NCBI GenBank assembly: GCA_035566895.1
Contig: DATMQA010000128.1
Coordinates: 1-37,676, forward strand
Direction of reading: 5' to 3'
From: DATMQA01 sp035566895
GTDB lineage: Bacteria; Verrucomicrobiota; Verrucomicrobiia; Limisphaerales; UBA8199
Length of the DNA stretch: 37,676 nt
A model generated the notes under the pieces. It was given only the letters and a program-made list of their open reading frames with translations. It was not told the origin of the DNA and searched no databases. The stretch's first letter is position 1, and each line of letters starts with the position of its first letter. A program made the translations under genes and the position numbers. Of the stretch, positions 24,264-31,466 are shown piece by piece.

Positions 24264-26204
24264 TTAAAAATTAGTCAGGTCATTTTGGGAAACCGCTTTC
24301 GCTGGCTCCGGCAGGCGTTCCCCATTCTGTGAGTTATCCTCCCGGGACCACAGCCTGCGAATCACGTAGAGCAGCACCGAGCCGCTGGCGACCGAGACCG
24401 CCAGGAGTGCAATGGCATACGGCCACCGGCCGTAAAGGAGATTGCCGATCGCGAACAGCGACGACCAGATCACCGCGCAACCCGAAATCCAGCCCAGCGT
24501 CGCGATTCCCATGTGGTCGCCGTGCAACGCCGCTTCGGCCTCACTGACGCCGGCTTCTTTGCGGACCTTCGTCCAACCAGGCCCGGCGGGATGCACTTTC
24601 TTGTAAAAGGCAATCAAACGCTCTCGGCTGGTGGGCGAGCTGAAAAAAGCCGTGAGCATCCAGCAGAGAGTCGTGAAGGCGACCGAATACAGGACCGCAT
24701 GTGCGAAAGGCAACGCGTGCCCCGTCTTTTTCAGGGAAAAGAACACGACGGAAATGAGAAAGGAACTGGCCATCGCCACCACCTCGCACCAGGCGTTGAT
24801 GCGCCACCAGAACCACCGCAGCAGATAAAGCAGGCCCGTGCCCGCGCCAATGGAAATAAGTACCTCGAAGGCATCCTGCGCTGAATTCAGCACCAGGCTC
24901 AATAGCGCGGCCGAGACGTAAAGCAACACGGTGCAAGCACGGCCCACATTCACATAGTGCTTCTCGCCGGCACTCGGCGTAATGAATCGCCGGTAAAAGT
25001 CGTGGACTAAATAGGAAGAACCCCAGTTGAGGTGCGTCAGGATCGTGGAAGAATTAGCGGCGATCAGGCCGCCGACCATCAGCCCAACAAAACCACGCGG
25101 GAGAAATTTCAGCATGGCGGGAAACGCGCTGTCATGGCCGATCAGCCTGGGGTCGGCCGCTGGAAACGCGGCCTGGATATCCTTCAATTCCGGAAAAATG
25201 ATAATCGAACACAAAGCGGTGATGATCCAGGGCCAGGGACGCAGCACGTAATGCGCGAGGTTGAAGAACAGCGTCCCCCCCAGCGAATCCTTCTCGGACT
25301 TGGAAGCCAGCATGCGCTGGGCAATGTAGCTGCCGCCCCCCGGTTCGGCGCCCGGATACCAGTTGGCCCACCAACCGATGGCAATCGGCACGATGAAGAT
25401 CATCAGGGCCAGCTCTCCCATCGAGAAATTCGGCAGGATGTCGAGGATCGGCTGCCCATGACCGTCAATCACTGACCTCACCGGCTGCGCTCCCTCCCCG
25501 AGGGTGACCTGTTGAGAACCGAGCGTCGCCACTAGCTTCCGAAGCCCCGCAATCGCGCTCTCGCCCACCCCCGTGCGCCGCGCCACTTCTTTCAAACTGA
25601 AATACGCGGCCGCGATGACCGCCGTCATTTTAATGAAAAACTGCACCATATCAATGACCAGCACTCCCCACAATCCGGAGTGCGCGGCGAAGACCACGTT
25701 GAGCAGCCCGCAAATGAGAATGGTTTCCCAGGGGGGCATTCCAAACAGGATGTTGGCGATCTTGCACGCGGCCAGCGTCACCATTCCCATAATGAAGCAA
25801 TTGAAGAACAGCCCTAGATACACCGCGCGAAAGCCGCGCACCACGCTCGCCGCTCGGCCCGAATAGCGGATTTCGTAGAATTCGAGATCGGTCATCGCGC
25901 CGGACCGCCGCCATAACCGGGCAAAAAAGAACACCGTCGAAACCCCGGTCAGCACAAATGCCCACCACTGCCAGTTCCCGGCCACCCCATACTGGCGCAC
26001 CTGCTGCGTCACCCAATTGGGCGTGTCGCTGCTGAAGGTCGTCGCCACCATCGACAACCCGGCCAGCCACCAGGGCACCGACCGCCCCGACACAAAAAAC
26101 TCCGCCGTGCTCTTGCCCGCCCGTCGGGCAAAAAACAGTGCCGGGGCGAAACACACCGCAATGCAAAGCAAAGCTATGATCCAGTCTATGGGGTGTAAAT
26201 GCAT
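24264..26204 (-). CDS. Sodium:solute symporter (SSS family)
   Basis: A 646-residue inner-membrane transporter with about 14 hydrophobic helices. The N-terminal part has the SSS pattern: a first helix in IDWIIALLCIAVCFAPALFF, then RRAGKSTAEFFVSGRSVPWW and LAGLSMVATTFSSDTPNWV, the helix that in this family lines the sodium and substrate sites. LMVGGLIAANSSTILTHLNW later carries the helix-8 Na+ site Ser/Thr residues. Family substrates include sugars, amino acids and pantothenate; the adjacent beta-hexosaminidase suggests N-acetylhexosamine or a disaccharide. It is first in the operon and has no good ribosome site. A soluble loop (about 525-565) separates the last helices. Confidence 0.93.
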   Translation of the reverse strand: MHLHPIDWIIALLCIAVCFAPALFFARRAGKSTAEFFVSGRSVPWWLAGLSMVATTFSSDTPNWVTQQVRQYGVAGNWQWWAFVLTGVSTVFFFARLWRRSGAMTDLEFYEIRYSGRAASVVRGFRAVYLGLFFNCFIMGMVTLAACKIANILFGMPPWETILICGLLNVVFAAHSGLWGVLVIDMVQFFIKMTAVIAAAYFSLKEVARRTGVGESAIAGLRKLVATLGSQQVTLGEGAQPVRSVIDGHGQPILDILPNFSMGELALMIFIVPIAIGWWANWYPGAEPGGGSYIAQRMLASKSEKDSLGGTLFFNLAHYVLRPWPWIITALCSIIIFPELKDIQAAFPAADPRLIGHDSAFPAMLKFLPRGFVGLMVGGLIAANSSTILTHLNWGSSYLVHDFYRRFITPSAGEKHYVNVGRACTVLLYVSAALLSLVLNSAQDAFEVLISIGAGTGLLYLLRWFWWRINAWCEVVAMASSFLISVVFFSLKKTGHALPFAHAVLYSVAFTTLCWMLTAFFSSPTSRERLIAFYKKVHPAGPGWTKVRKEAGVSEAEAALHGDHMGIATLGWISGCAVIWSSLFAIGNLLYGRWPYAIALLAVSVASGSVLLYVIRRLWSREDNSQNGERLPEPAKAVSQNDLTNF

Positions 26205-26261
26205 GCGGGTGCTTTATTAGTCATGCTCACTTCAAGCTATGCCAACGACAAAAAAGGGGCA

Positions 26262-26290
26262 AGATTATTTTGTAATAATTTTTATTGCAA
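26262..26290 (-). promoter_or_regulatory. Predicted sigma-70 promoter for the symporter-GH20-kinase operon
   Basis: On the minus strand TTGCAA (26290-26285) and TAATCT (26267-26262) lie 17 nt apart, about 58 nt upstream of the symporter ATG. The very AT-rich surroundings fit. Sequence match only. Confidence 0.5.
26264..26279. promoter_or_regulatory. Dyad ATTATT-TTGT-AATAAT overlapping the minus -10
   Basis: Perfect 6-bp half-sites with a 4-nt centre, lying in the spacer and -10 of the predicted minus promoter. It might be an operator for the operon's own regulator or simply AT-rich promoter DNA. Confidence 0.35.
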
Positions 26291-26312
26291 AGTAGTATCC
26301 TTGTGCTAAAAT
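26285..26312 (+). promoter_or_regulatory. Predicted sigma-70 promoter for the LamG gene
   Basis: TTGCAA (26285-26290) and TAAAAT (26307-26312) with a 16-nt spacer, 85 nt before the LamG ATG. The -35 hexamer is a palindrome and is shared with the opposite-strand promoter. Confidence 0.45.
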
Positions 26313-26397
26313 CTCAAAAACATCAACCAAGCGACCGGCATTACCGTGCGGACTGGCGCTCGGCTGGAACCAGAAACCATAACAAAAATCGACCAAT

Positions 26398-28701
26398 ATG
26401 AAACTCCTCAGGAAACCATTAACGCCGACAATCCGATTTCTCACGTGCGCGGCCGGCCTCGCTCTAATCGGCCTTCCTGCCGCTCGCGCTGCCTACCCTG
26501 ACGTGATCCTTGGCGACAATCCGTCCGCCTACTATCGCCTCGAAGAAACGGCGGGCACCACCGCCGCGGACTCTTCAGTCAACATGGTGAACGCCACCTA
26601 TGTGCCCAATAGTCTCGCCAACGACCCCCAGTTGGGCCTGCCAGGTATTGATACCAATTCCATTCTTTTCAACGGTGGCGGTTTCTCCTCCGACGTCGGG
26701 TATGTTGATATCCCTGCCAGCGCACTGATCACGCCGCCAGGTGACTTCGGCACGAACGGCGGCCCCTTCTCCGCGGAGCTTTGGGTTCAGCCTACCGCCC
26801 AGCCGGCTACCTATTCAGTCCCCATTGAAATGGCTCAGTATCCGAACGGCTGGAACATTTACGTGTCGGGTGCAGACGCGAACGGAGGCATCAGCTACTT
26901 TTACTTAAACATGCCCAATGGGGTTCTGTTTCAAGGTGAACCTGACTTTCCCATCACTTTTCTCCGTTGGTATCACCTGGCCGTCACGTTCGATGGAACA
27001 AACGCCTTTTTCTACATCAATGGCGTGTCGCACGGGCCATACCATGTCCCGAATTACAAACCCGCCATCGGTTCCGATGCGCACGTTGGCAAAGGCTCGG
27101 GGGTCGGCTGGACCGCATTCATCGGCGGGATCGATGAAGTTGCTTTTTACACCAACGTCCTGACCTTCACCCAGGTTACCAACCATTATCGGATTGGCAC
27201 TAACTCCTTCCGGGCGGTCCCAACCCCGCCGGCTATTCTGGCGGACCCCGCCACGACGACCAACTACTCGGGCCTGCCGGTGAGCTTCGCGGTCAGTGCC
27301 AGCGGAACGCTGCCGCTCCACTACAAGTGGCTGAAGAATGGAACTCACGTCGGTCCCGATTCCACTCCCTACACGTTCAACTGCCAGTACCCTGCTGATA
27401 ACGGCGCAACGATACAGGTGGTCGTGACCAATAACTACGGCTCGGCCACGAGCGCGGTTGCCACGCTCACCGTTCTTACCAATCTAAACATCGTCGGCCC
27501 ACCAGACTCGATCACCCGCAACGTCGGCAGCTACGCCGCGTTCCGCGTCCTTGCCAATGGCGCAGTGCCGATCACCTACCAGTGGTCCGCCAGCACCGAT
27601 GGGGGCACCACCTTCACCCCGATTTCAGGCGCCACAAACAGGATGTTCTGGCTCACCAACGTCCAAATGGTTGAGAACGGCTACGTCTATTCCGTTCAAG
27701 CCTCAGGTCCGTTCGAATCCGCAAGTGCCTCGGCAACCCTAACCGTCCAGGCCCGCGCCACCAACATTCCTCTCACCAAGTATGGCCAGGTCGTGGCATC
27801 GGATGGTCCAGTCGCGTACTGGCGACTGGATGAACCGGACGGCACCGGACCGGCAATCGATGCGGTCGGCAGCTTCAATGGCTCCTTCGACGGCACGCTG
27901 AGCGGCGGTGTCTTCGGCTTCCAGGCACCCACTGGTATCCCTCATGAGACGGACCCTGGTCTGTTCATGACGAACGGGGCGCAGGTCACGATTCCTTATG
28001 CGCCAGAACTCAACCCGGACGGCGCCTGGTCCGCGGAAGGCTGGTTTCAGCCCAATTCACAGGATGACTACCGGATCGTGCTTTCCTCAGAGTACAACAA
28101 GTACCCTAACCCCTACAACGGCTGGTACATCTATCAGCAGCCGAATATGACGCTCGCCTTTGTTCCGCAGCCCGGAAACGGGTTTATCGTTGCGGGCCCG
28201 GACGACCCGGCCCACGGTAATGTGCTCTTCCCAGGCAATTGGTACCACTTGGTCGTCGCCGACGACACCACTACCTTCTACGTTTACATCAACGGCGAAC
28301 TGAGGAGCTCCTTCCCGGTTTCCGGCATCCCCTTCATTCCCAACGGCGGGGGAATTAACCCGGATGGCACCCCCGGCGTTACGGCGGGCTTGGGCGCGAC
28401 CGTCCTCGGCCGCCGCACCGACGGCGCTTTTGGAGGTTTCTCGGGCACGATCGATGACGTGGCCTTCTACAACAAGGCGCTCACGGCCCAACAGGTCCAG
28501 GCGCACCACCTGGCTACAGTCAGGCTCACCATCGTTAAGTCCGGCAACAGCGTCATCCTTTCCTGGCCCTTTGGCACGCTGCAATCGGCGCCCGCGGTCG
28601 CAGGAACTTACGCGGACATTGTGTCGGCGACTTCGCCTTACACTAACGGCATCACTGCATTGCCCAAGTATTATCGTGTCAAGGCGTACTCAACGCCATG
28701 A
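26398..28701 (+). CDS. Secreted protein with two LamG domains and Ig-like domains
   Basis: A 767-residue extracellular protein with a signal peptide (cleavage near AARA, residue 31). Two concanavalin A-like LamG/laminin-G-type beta-sandwich domains (about 33-265 and 465-700) show the typical elements AYYRLEE.., GPFSAELWVQP, WYHLAVTFDGTNAFFYINGV and IDEVAFYTNVLT, and in the second AYWRLDEP, WYHLVVADD, IDDVAFYNKALT. Between them lie about two Ig-like domains (270-455; for instance PLHYKWLKNGT, ITYQWSASTDG). A short beta module ends the chain. LamG domains commonly bind carbohydrate or protein. It diverges from the amino-sugar operon, so a role in substrate capture is plausible but unproven. Confidence 0.85.
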   Translation: MKLLRKPLTPTIRFLTCAAGLALIGLPAARAAYPDVILGDNPSAYYRLEETAGTTAADSSVNMVNATYVPNSLANDPQLGLPGIDTNSILFNGGGFSSDVGYVDIPASALITPPGDFGTNGGPFSAELWVQPTAQPATYSVPIEMAQYPNGWNIYVSGADANGGISYFYLNMPNGVLFQGEPDFPITFLRWYHLAVTFDGTNAFFYINGVSHGPYHVPNYKPAIGSDAHVGKGSGVGWTAFIGGIDEVAFYTNVLTFTQVTNHYRIGTNSFRAVPTPPAILADPATTTNYSGLPVSFAVSASGTLPLHYKWLKNGTHVGPDSTPYTFNCQYPADNGATIQVVVTNNYGSATSAVATLTVLTNLNIVGPPDSITRNVGSYAAFRVLANGAVPITYQWSASTDGGTTFTPISGATNRMFWLTNVQMVENGYVYSVQASGPFESASASATLTVQARATNIPLTKYGQVVASDGPVAYWRLDEPDGTGPAIDAVGSFNGSFDGTLSGGVFGFQAPTGIPHETDPGLFMTNGAQVTIPYAPELNPDGAWSAEGWFQPNSQDDYRIVLSSEYNKYPNPYNGWYIYQQPNMTLAFVPQPGNGFIVAGPDDPAHGNVLFPGNWYHLVVADDTTTFYVYINGELRSSFPVSGIPFIPNGGGINPDGTPGVTAGLGATVLGRRTDGAFGGFSGTIDDVAFYNKALTAQQVQAHHLATVRLTIVKSGNSVILSWPFGTLQSAPAVAGTYADIVSATSPYTNGITALPKYYRVKAYSTP

Positions 28702-28725
28702 GGTGAATCGTGGGGTTCATGGGTT

Positions 28726-28752
28726 TGGTCGGGTGGTGTAGCCACCCGACCA
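28726..28752. terminator. Perfect 11-bp hairpin downstream of the LamG gene
   Basis: TGGTCGGGTGG (28726-28736) pairs fully with CCACCCGACCA (28742-28752), loop TGTAG, 25 nt after the stop codon. It is a strong stem without a T-tract and could be a terminator or a GC-rich repetitive palindrome; the GGGTG/CACCC core also occurs in the cluster at 9532-9551. Confidence 0.5.
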
Positions 28753-28807
28753 TCGCCTCGCCACCACAAATACGTCCCATTGCTCAACCAAAACAAATCT
28801 GTGTAGC

Positions 28808-29653
28808 ATGATACAAAGCAGATCTTCGACGGGAATTTCGCCTGGCGCAGCAGTGAACCCCCGTGGGAGCGGTTTCACCTTGATCGAGCTGCTCGTTGTC
28901 ATCGCTATCATCGCCATCCTGGCGTCGATGCTGCTGCCGGCCCTCAGCCGGGCAAAGCTAAAGGCCTACGCCGCGCAGTGCCGCAGCAATCTCAAACAAC
29001 TCCAGTTGGGAGCCATGATGTACAAAGACGACAACAACGGCTATCTGCTGCCCAATGCTCCGGCCGATTGGGGATTGCCAGGGGGAGCAAAATCATGGGT
29101 GGATGCCAACGGCGTGGAAGGCTGGGCGGCATTGGACGGTAATACCAACCGTTCGCTCTACACCTCGGCTCTCCTGGCGCCGTACTTGGCAAAACAAATC
29201 GGCGTTTACAAATGCCCTGCCGACATTATCCCCTCCGCCAACGGGCCCCGCTTGCGGAGCTATTCGATGAACGGCCAGATGGGCGCTGTTTACATCACGA
29301 CCCACAACCTCGACATCGGCGCGCTCCAATACAGCAAAGAAAGCGAGATCATCCGCCCTGTCCCCACCGACGCATTCGTCTTCGCCGATGAGAATCCCGA
29401 TTCGATTCAGGATGGCTACCTGGAGATCGACACCTTCTATGGCAATTTCCCTGACGTTCCCGCCGCCTACTTGAGCGGCGGGTGCGGCTTCTCTTTCGCC
29501 GATGGCCATGCGGAAATTCACAAATGGGTGACCTCGGCCCTCACCTCCATTCCGGTCGGTCCGCCGAGAGTGGTCCATAATCCCCAGGTGACGGGCGGTC
29601 CAAAGAATCTCGATTGGCTCTGGTTTTCCCAACATTCCGCGGCTGCCCCGTAG
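28808..29653 (+). CDS. Type II/IV pseudopilin-like protein, prepilin-type
   Basis: A 281-residue protein with a prepilin peptidase site: after a 22-residue basic leader comes G22 then FTLIELLVVIAIIAILASML, with the required Glu at +5. The helix continues to about residue 52. The mature part contains CRSNLKQLQLGAMMYKDDNNG, a typical verrucomicrobial/planctomycete pseudopilin segment, and ends with GFSFADGHAEIHKW, the H-X9-DG-like terminal motif. Such proteins occur in many copies per genome, usually far from secretion genes, and no peptidase or ATPase gene is nearby. Expected in the inner membrane and periplasm after processing. Confidence 0.9.
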   Translation: MIQSRSSTGISPGAAVNPRGSGFTLIELLVVIAIIAILASMLLPALSRAKLKAYAAQCRSNLKQLQLGAMMYKDDNNGYLLPNAPADWGLPGGAKSWVDANGVEGWAALDGNTNRSLYTSALLAPYLAKQIGVYKCPADIIPSANGPRLRSYSMNGQMGAVYITTHNLDIGALQYSKESEIIRPVPTDAFVFADENPDSIQDGYLEIDTFYGNFPDVPAAYLSGGCGFSFADGHAEIHKWVTSALTSIPVGPPRVVHNPQVTGGPKNLDWLWFSQHSAAAP

Positions 29654-29730
29654 CACTGGCCACGCCGCGTCTCACCCCGATTCAGCGCAGTAATTCGAAG
29701 TAATTCGGAGTTCAAATGAAAGGCCTCTCA

Positions 29731-29773
29731 TTTAACCCATTTAACTCTTCCGTTGCGGCTCCGCTGGCACTGT
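29731..29773. repeat. Dispersed repeat TTTAACCCATTTAACTC, copy A
   Basis: TTTAACCCATTTAACTCTT followed three bases later by TTGCGGC and a GC-rich tail ending near GCACTG. The same order recurs in copy B at 29861. The 29654-29839 gap holds this element and no gene I can support. Confidence 0.75.
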
Positions 29774-29839
29774 ACTACTATCCGTCCACTTCGCACGATT
29801 CCGCGAGGATTTCTTGTGCGTTCGAAAAAGTCGTGTCCC

Positions 29840-30427
29840 TCATTTAACTCTTTTAACTTTTTTAACCCATTTAACTCTTTGGTTGCGGCGCAGCCGCGCT
29901 GTGTTCTTTTGTGGCCATTCCTTCCTGCACCCGATTCGCCGTGCCACCGTTGCTATCTTCTCCCGGCGGTGTTTAACCGTCGTGTGCGATCCACCCACCT
30001 TCCGGCCTATCTGGCGGTCGCTGTAGCCTTCCACCAATAACAGCAGTACCTGCCTTTCCGGAATCCCCAGCCGTTTCTTCAGCGCCTCCACTAGGTCCGC
30101 CATACTCGCTTCTTGAAACGGGTCTCCCTCCGCAATCAGGCAGCCCTCGACCGGACAATCGCCATCACCGAGCATCACCTCAATCGGACAGCCCAAACAC
30201 CGGCGCTTGGGCGCGTCCAGGCTCCGGCCCTGCCCCAGGTAATCATGAACATAAAAGTCGCAGGCCTTGACATACCAGCTCTGCTTCTGCCCTGGGTTTT
30301 TAACCTCCAGCCGCGACACCCAAGCCATCGCCACCTGCACCAGTTCGTCGTGTAACCCCGCATCACTCGTCACCTTCCGCACCACCCCGGCAAGCTTCGC
30401 CTGGAACTGTCTATTTTCGCTCAGCAT
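29840..30427 (-). CDS. Sigma-70-like (ECF-type) factor, paralog 1
   Basis: A 195-residue protein. Residues 20-80 look like sigma region 2 (DELVQVAMAWVSRL, then SWYVKACDFYVHDYLGQ and GRSLDAPKRRCLGC), and 115-165 like region 4, with a helix-turn-helix in PERQVLLLLVEGYSDRQIGR followed by HTTVKHRREK. Such proteins direct RNA polymerase to specific promoters. The GRSLD-PKRR-LGC block is unusual for ordinary ECF factors. It starts at ATG 30427, directly after a hairpin. The last 30 or so residues (NTARLRRNQRVKWVKKVKRV) are encoded by the dispersed repeat and are probably not ancestral. Its divergent partner is the gene at 30709. Confidence 0.7.
   Translation of the reverse strand: MLSENRQFQAKLAGVVRKVTSDAGLHDELVQVAMAWVSRLEVKNPGQKQSWYVKACDFYVHDYLGQGRSLDAPKRRCLGCPIEVMLGDGDCPVEGCLIAEGDPFQEASMADLVEALKKRLGIPERQVLLLLVEGYSDRQIGRKVGGSHTTVKHRREKIATVARRIGCRKEWPQKNTARLRRNQRVKWVKKVKRVK
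29861..29916. repeat. Dispersed repeat copy B with CTGTGTTCTTTTGTGGCC
   Basis: TTTAACCCATTTAACTCTT, then TTGCGGC, then CTGTGTTCTTTTGTGGCC at 29899-29916, an 18-mer that recurs with one change at 31545. It lies inside the 3' end of the sigma-like gene on the minus strand. Confidence 0.75.
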
Positions 30428-30428
30428 A

Positions 30429-30448
30429 GCTTCTGCAAAAAAAGAAGC
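30429..30448 (-). promoter_or_regulatory. Hairpin touching the start codon of the sigma-like gene
   Basis: On the minus-strand mRNA, GCTTCT, a U-rich 8-nt loop and AGAAGC fold into a 6-bp stem ending one base before the ATG. There is no Shine-Dalgarno sequence in this spot, so the stem would block or define ribosome loading. Confidence 0.4.
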
Positions 30449-30708
30449 CTCTATTCGCTAATACGGAGAAAATTGAAAAATCTTTCAAAGAAAATGATCT
30501 CACCGTCAAACAATGATCGAAAATCGCAAAATTTCGGTTTCCATTCCGCCTCGCTGATTCTTTGTATAGATAGAACCTAATACCGAAAGGAGCGCCGACC
30601 GTTTCGACCGCCGGCTGCACCGCTCGATTCCACTTGGTCCGTATTGGAGGCGAACAACCCGGCGGCCCGCCACGGATTCCGTGCTGGACCTCCCATCCCC
30701 CTTATCCT

Positions 30709-31221
30709 GTGCATATCGACGAACCCGAAACTTACGCGCGGCTTGCGAGGCTCATCCACACTCGGACAAAAGACCCGGCGTTACGTGAAGACCTCATGCA
30801 GGAGGCCCTCCTCCACCTCTGGCTGACTGAAAACGAAAACCCCGGCCACACTCTCAGTTGGTACGTCCAAAGCTGCCGGTTCCACATCGGGCATCTGCTC
30901 CAATCCGGGCGCAGCCTCGACTCCCCGAAACGCCGCCATCTCGGCTGCCAAATCACCAACGACCCGGATCAGGATAGCCCGTTGGACCATGTTCTGCGGT
31001 TTGATGCCAACACCCACGAATACGTCAGCGCCCAGGACCTGCTGGCTCAACTTTCAGCCACCCTCACACCCCGGAACCGCCTGATTCTTCATCACCTCAC
31101 TTACGGCTGTGGAATCCGGGAAATTGCCCGGAAACTTGCTCTGACCCATCCCGCCGTTCTCAAACGCGTAAATAAAATCGCCTTCGAGGCCACTCAACTC
31201 GGTCTTGCTCGAGCAGCCTGA
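30709..31221 (+). CDS. Sigma-70-like (ECF-type) factor, paralog 2
   Basis: A 170-residue protein when started at GTG 30709; the frame is open upstream to a TTG at 30634. I chose GTG because the two paralogs then align without a gap from their first residue, with 33 of the first 82 positions identical by eye. Shared blocks include NPG, SWYV-C-F and GRSLD-PKRR-LGC-I. Region 2 is at about 25-80 (LREDLMQEALLHLWL) and a region 4-like helix-turn-helix at 118-163 (LTPRNRLILHHLTYGCGIRE, then IARKLALTHPAVLKRV). It diverges from paralog 1 and precedes the RHS gene; regulation of either is possible. No anti-sigma gene is visible. Confidence 0.68.
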   Translation: MHIDEPETYARLARLIHTRTKDPALREDLMQEALLHLWLTENENPGHTLSWYVQSCRFHIGHLLQSGRSLDSPKRRHLGCQITNDPDQDSPLDHVLRFDANTHEYVSAQDLLAQLSATLTPRNRLILHHLTYGCGIREIARKLALTHPAVLKRVNKIAFEATQLGLARAA

Positions 31222-31466
31222 CGCCGCCGAAAAATAGAATTCCTTTTCGGTTACCACCTCCGACCGGTTTTTCGTTCGTAGAGTATGTGAGCGCATTGTA
31301 GTCAACCGGCAGACGGAAGGTCATGCTGCAAAAGCACCCCTTCCGGGAAAATTTCGACAAGTGAATTGATACAAAAACCGAAGGCAAAACCATGCGAGAA
31401 ATACAAACCGCAGAACTGGGCCTAAAAAATGATTCTCTCATCTCTTAACTTCAACTGCCGACCCTC

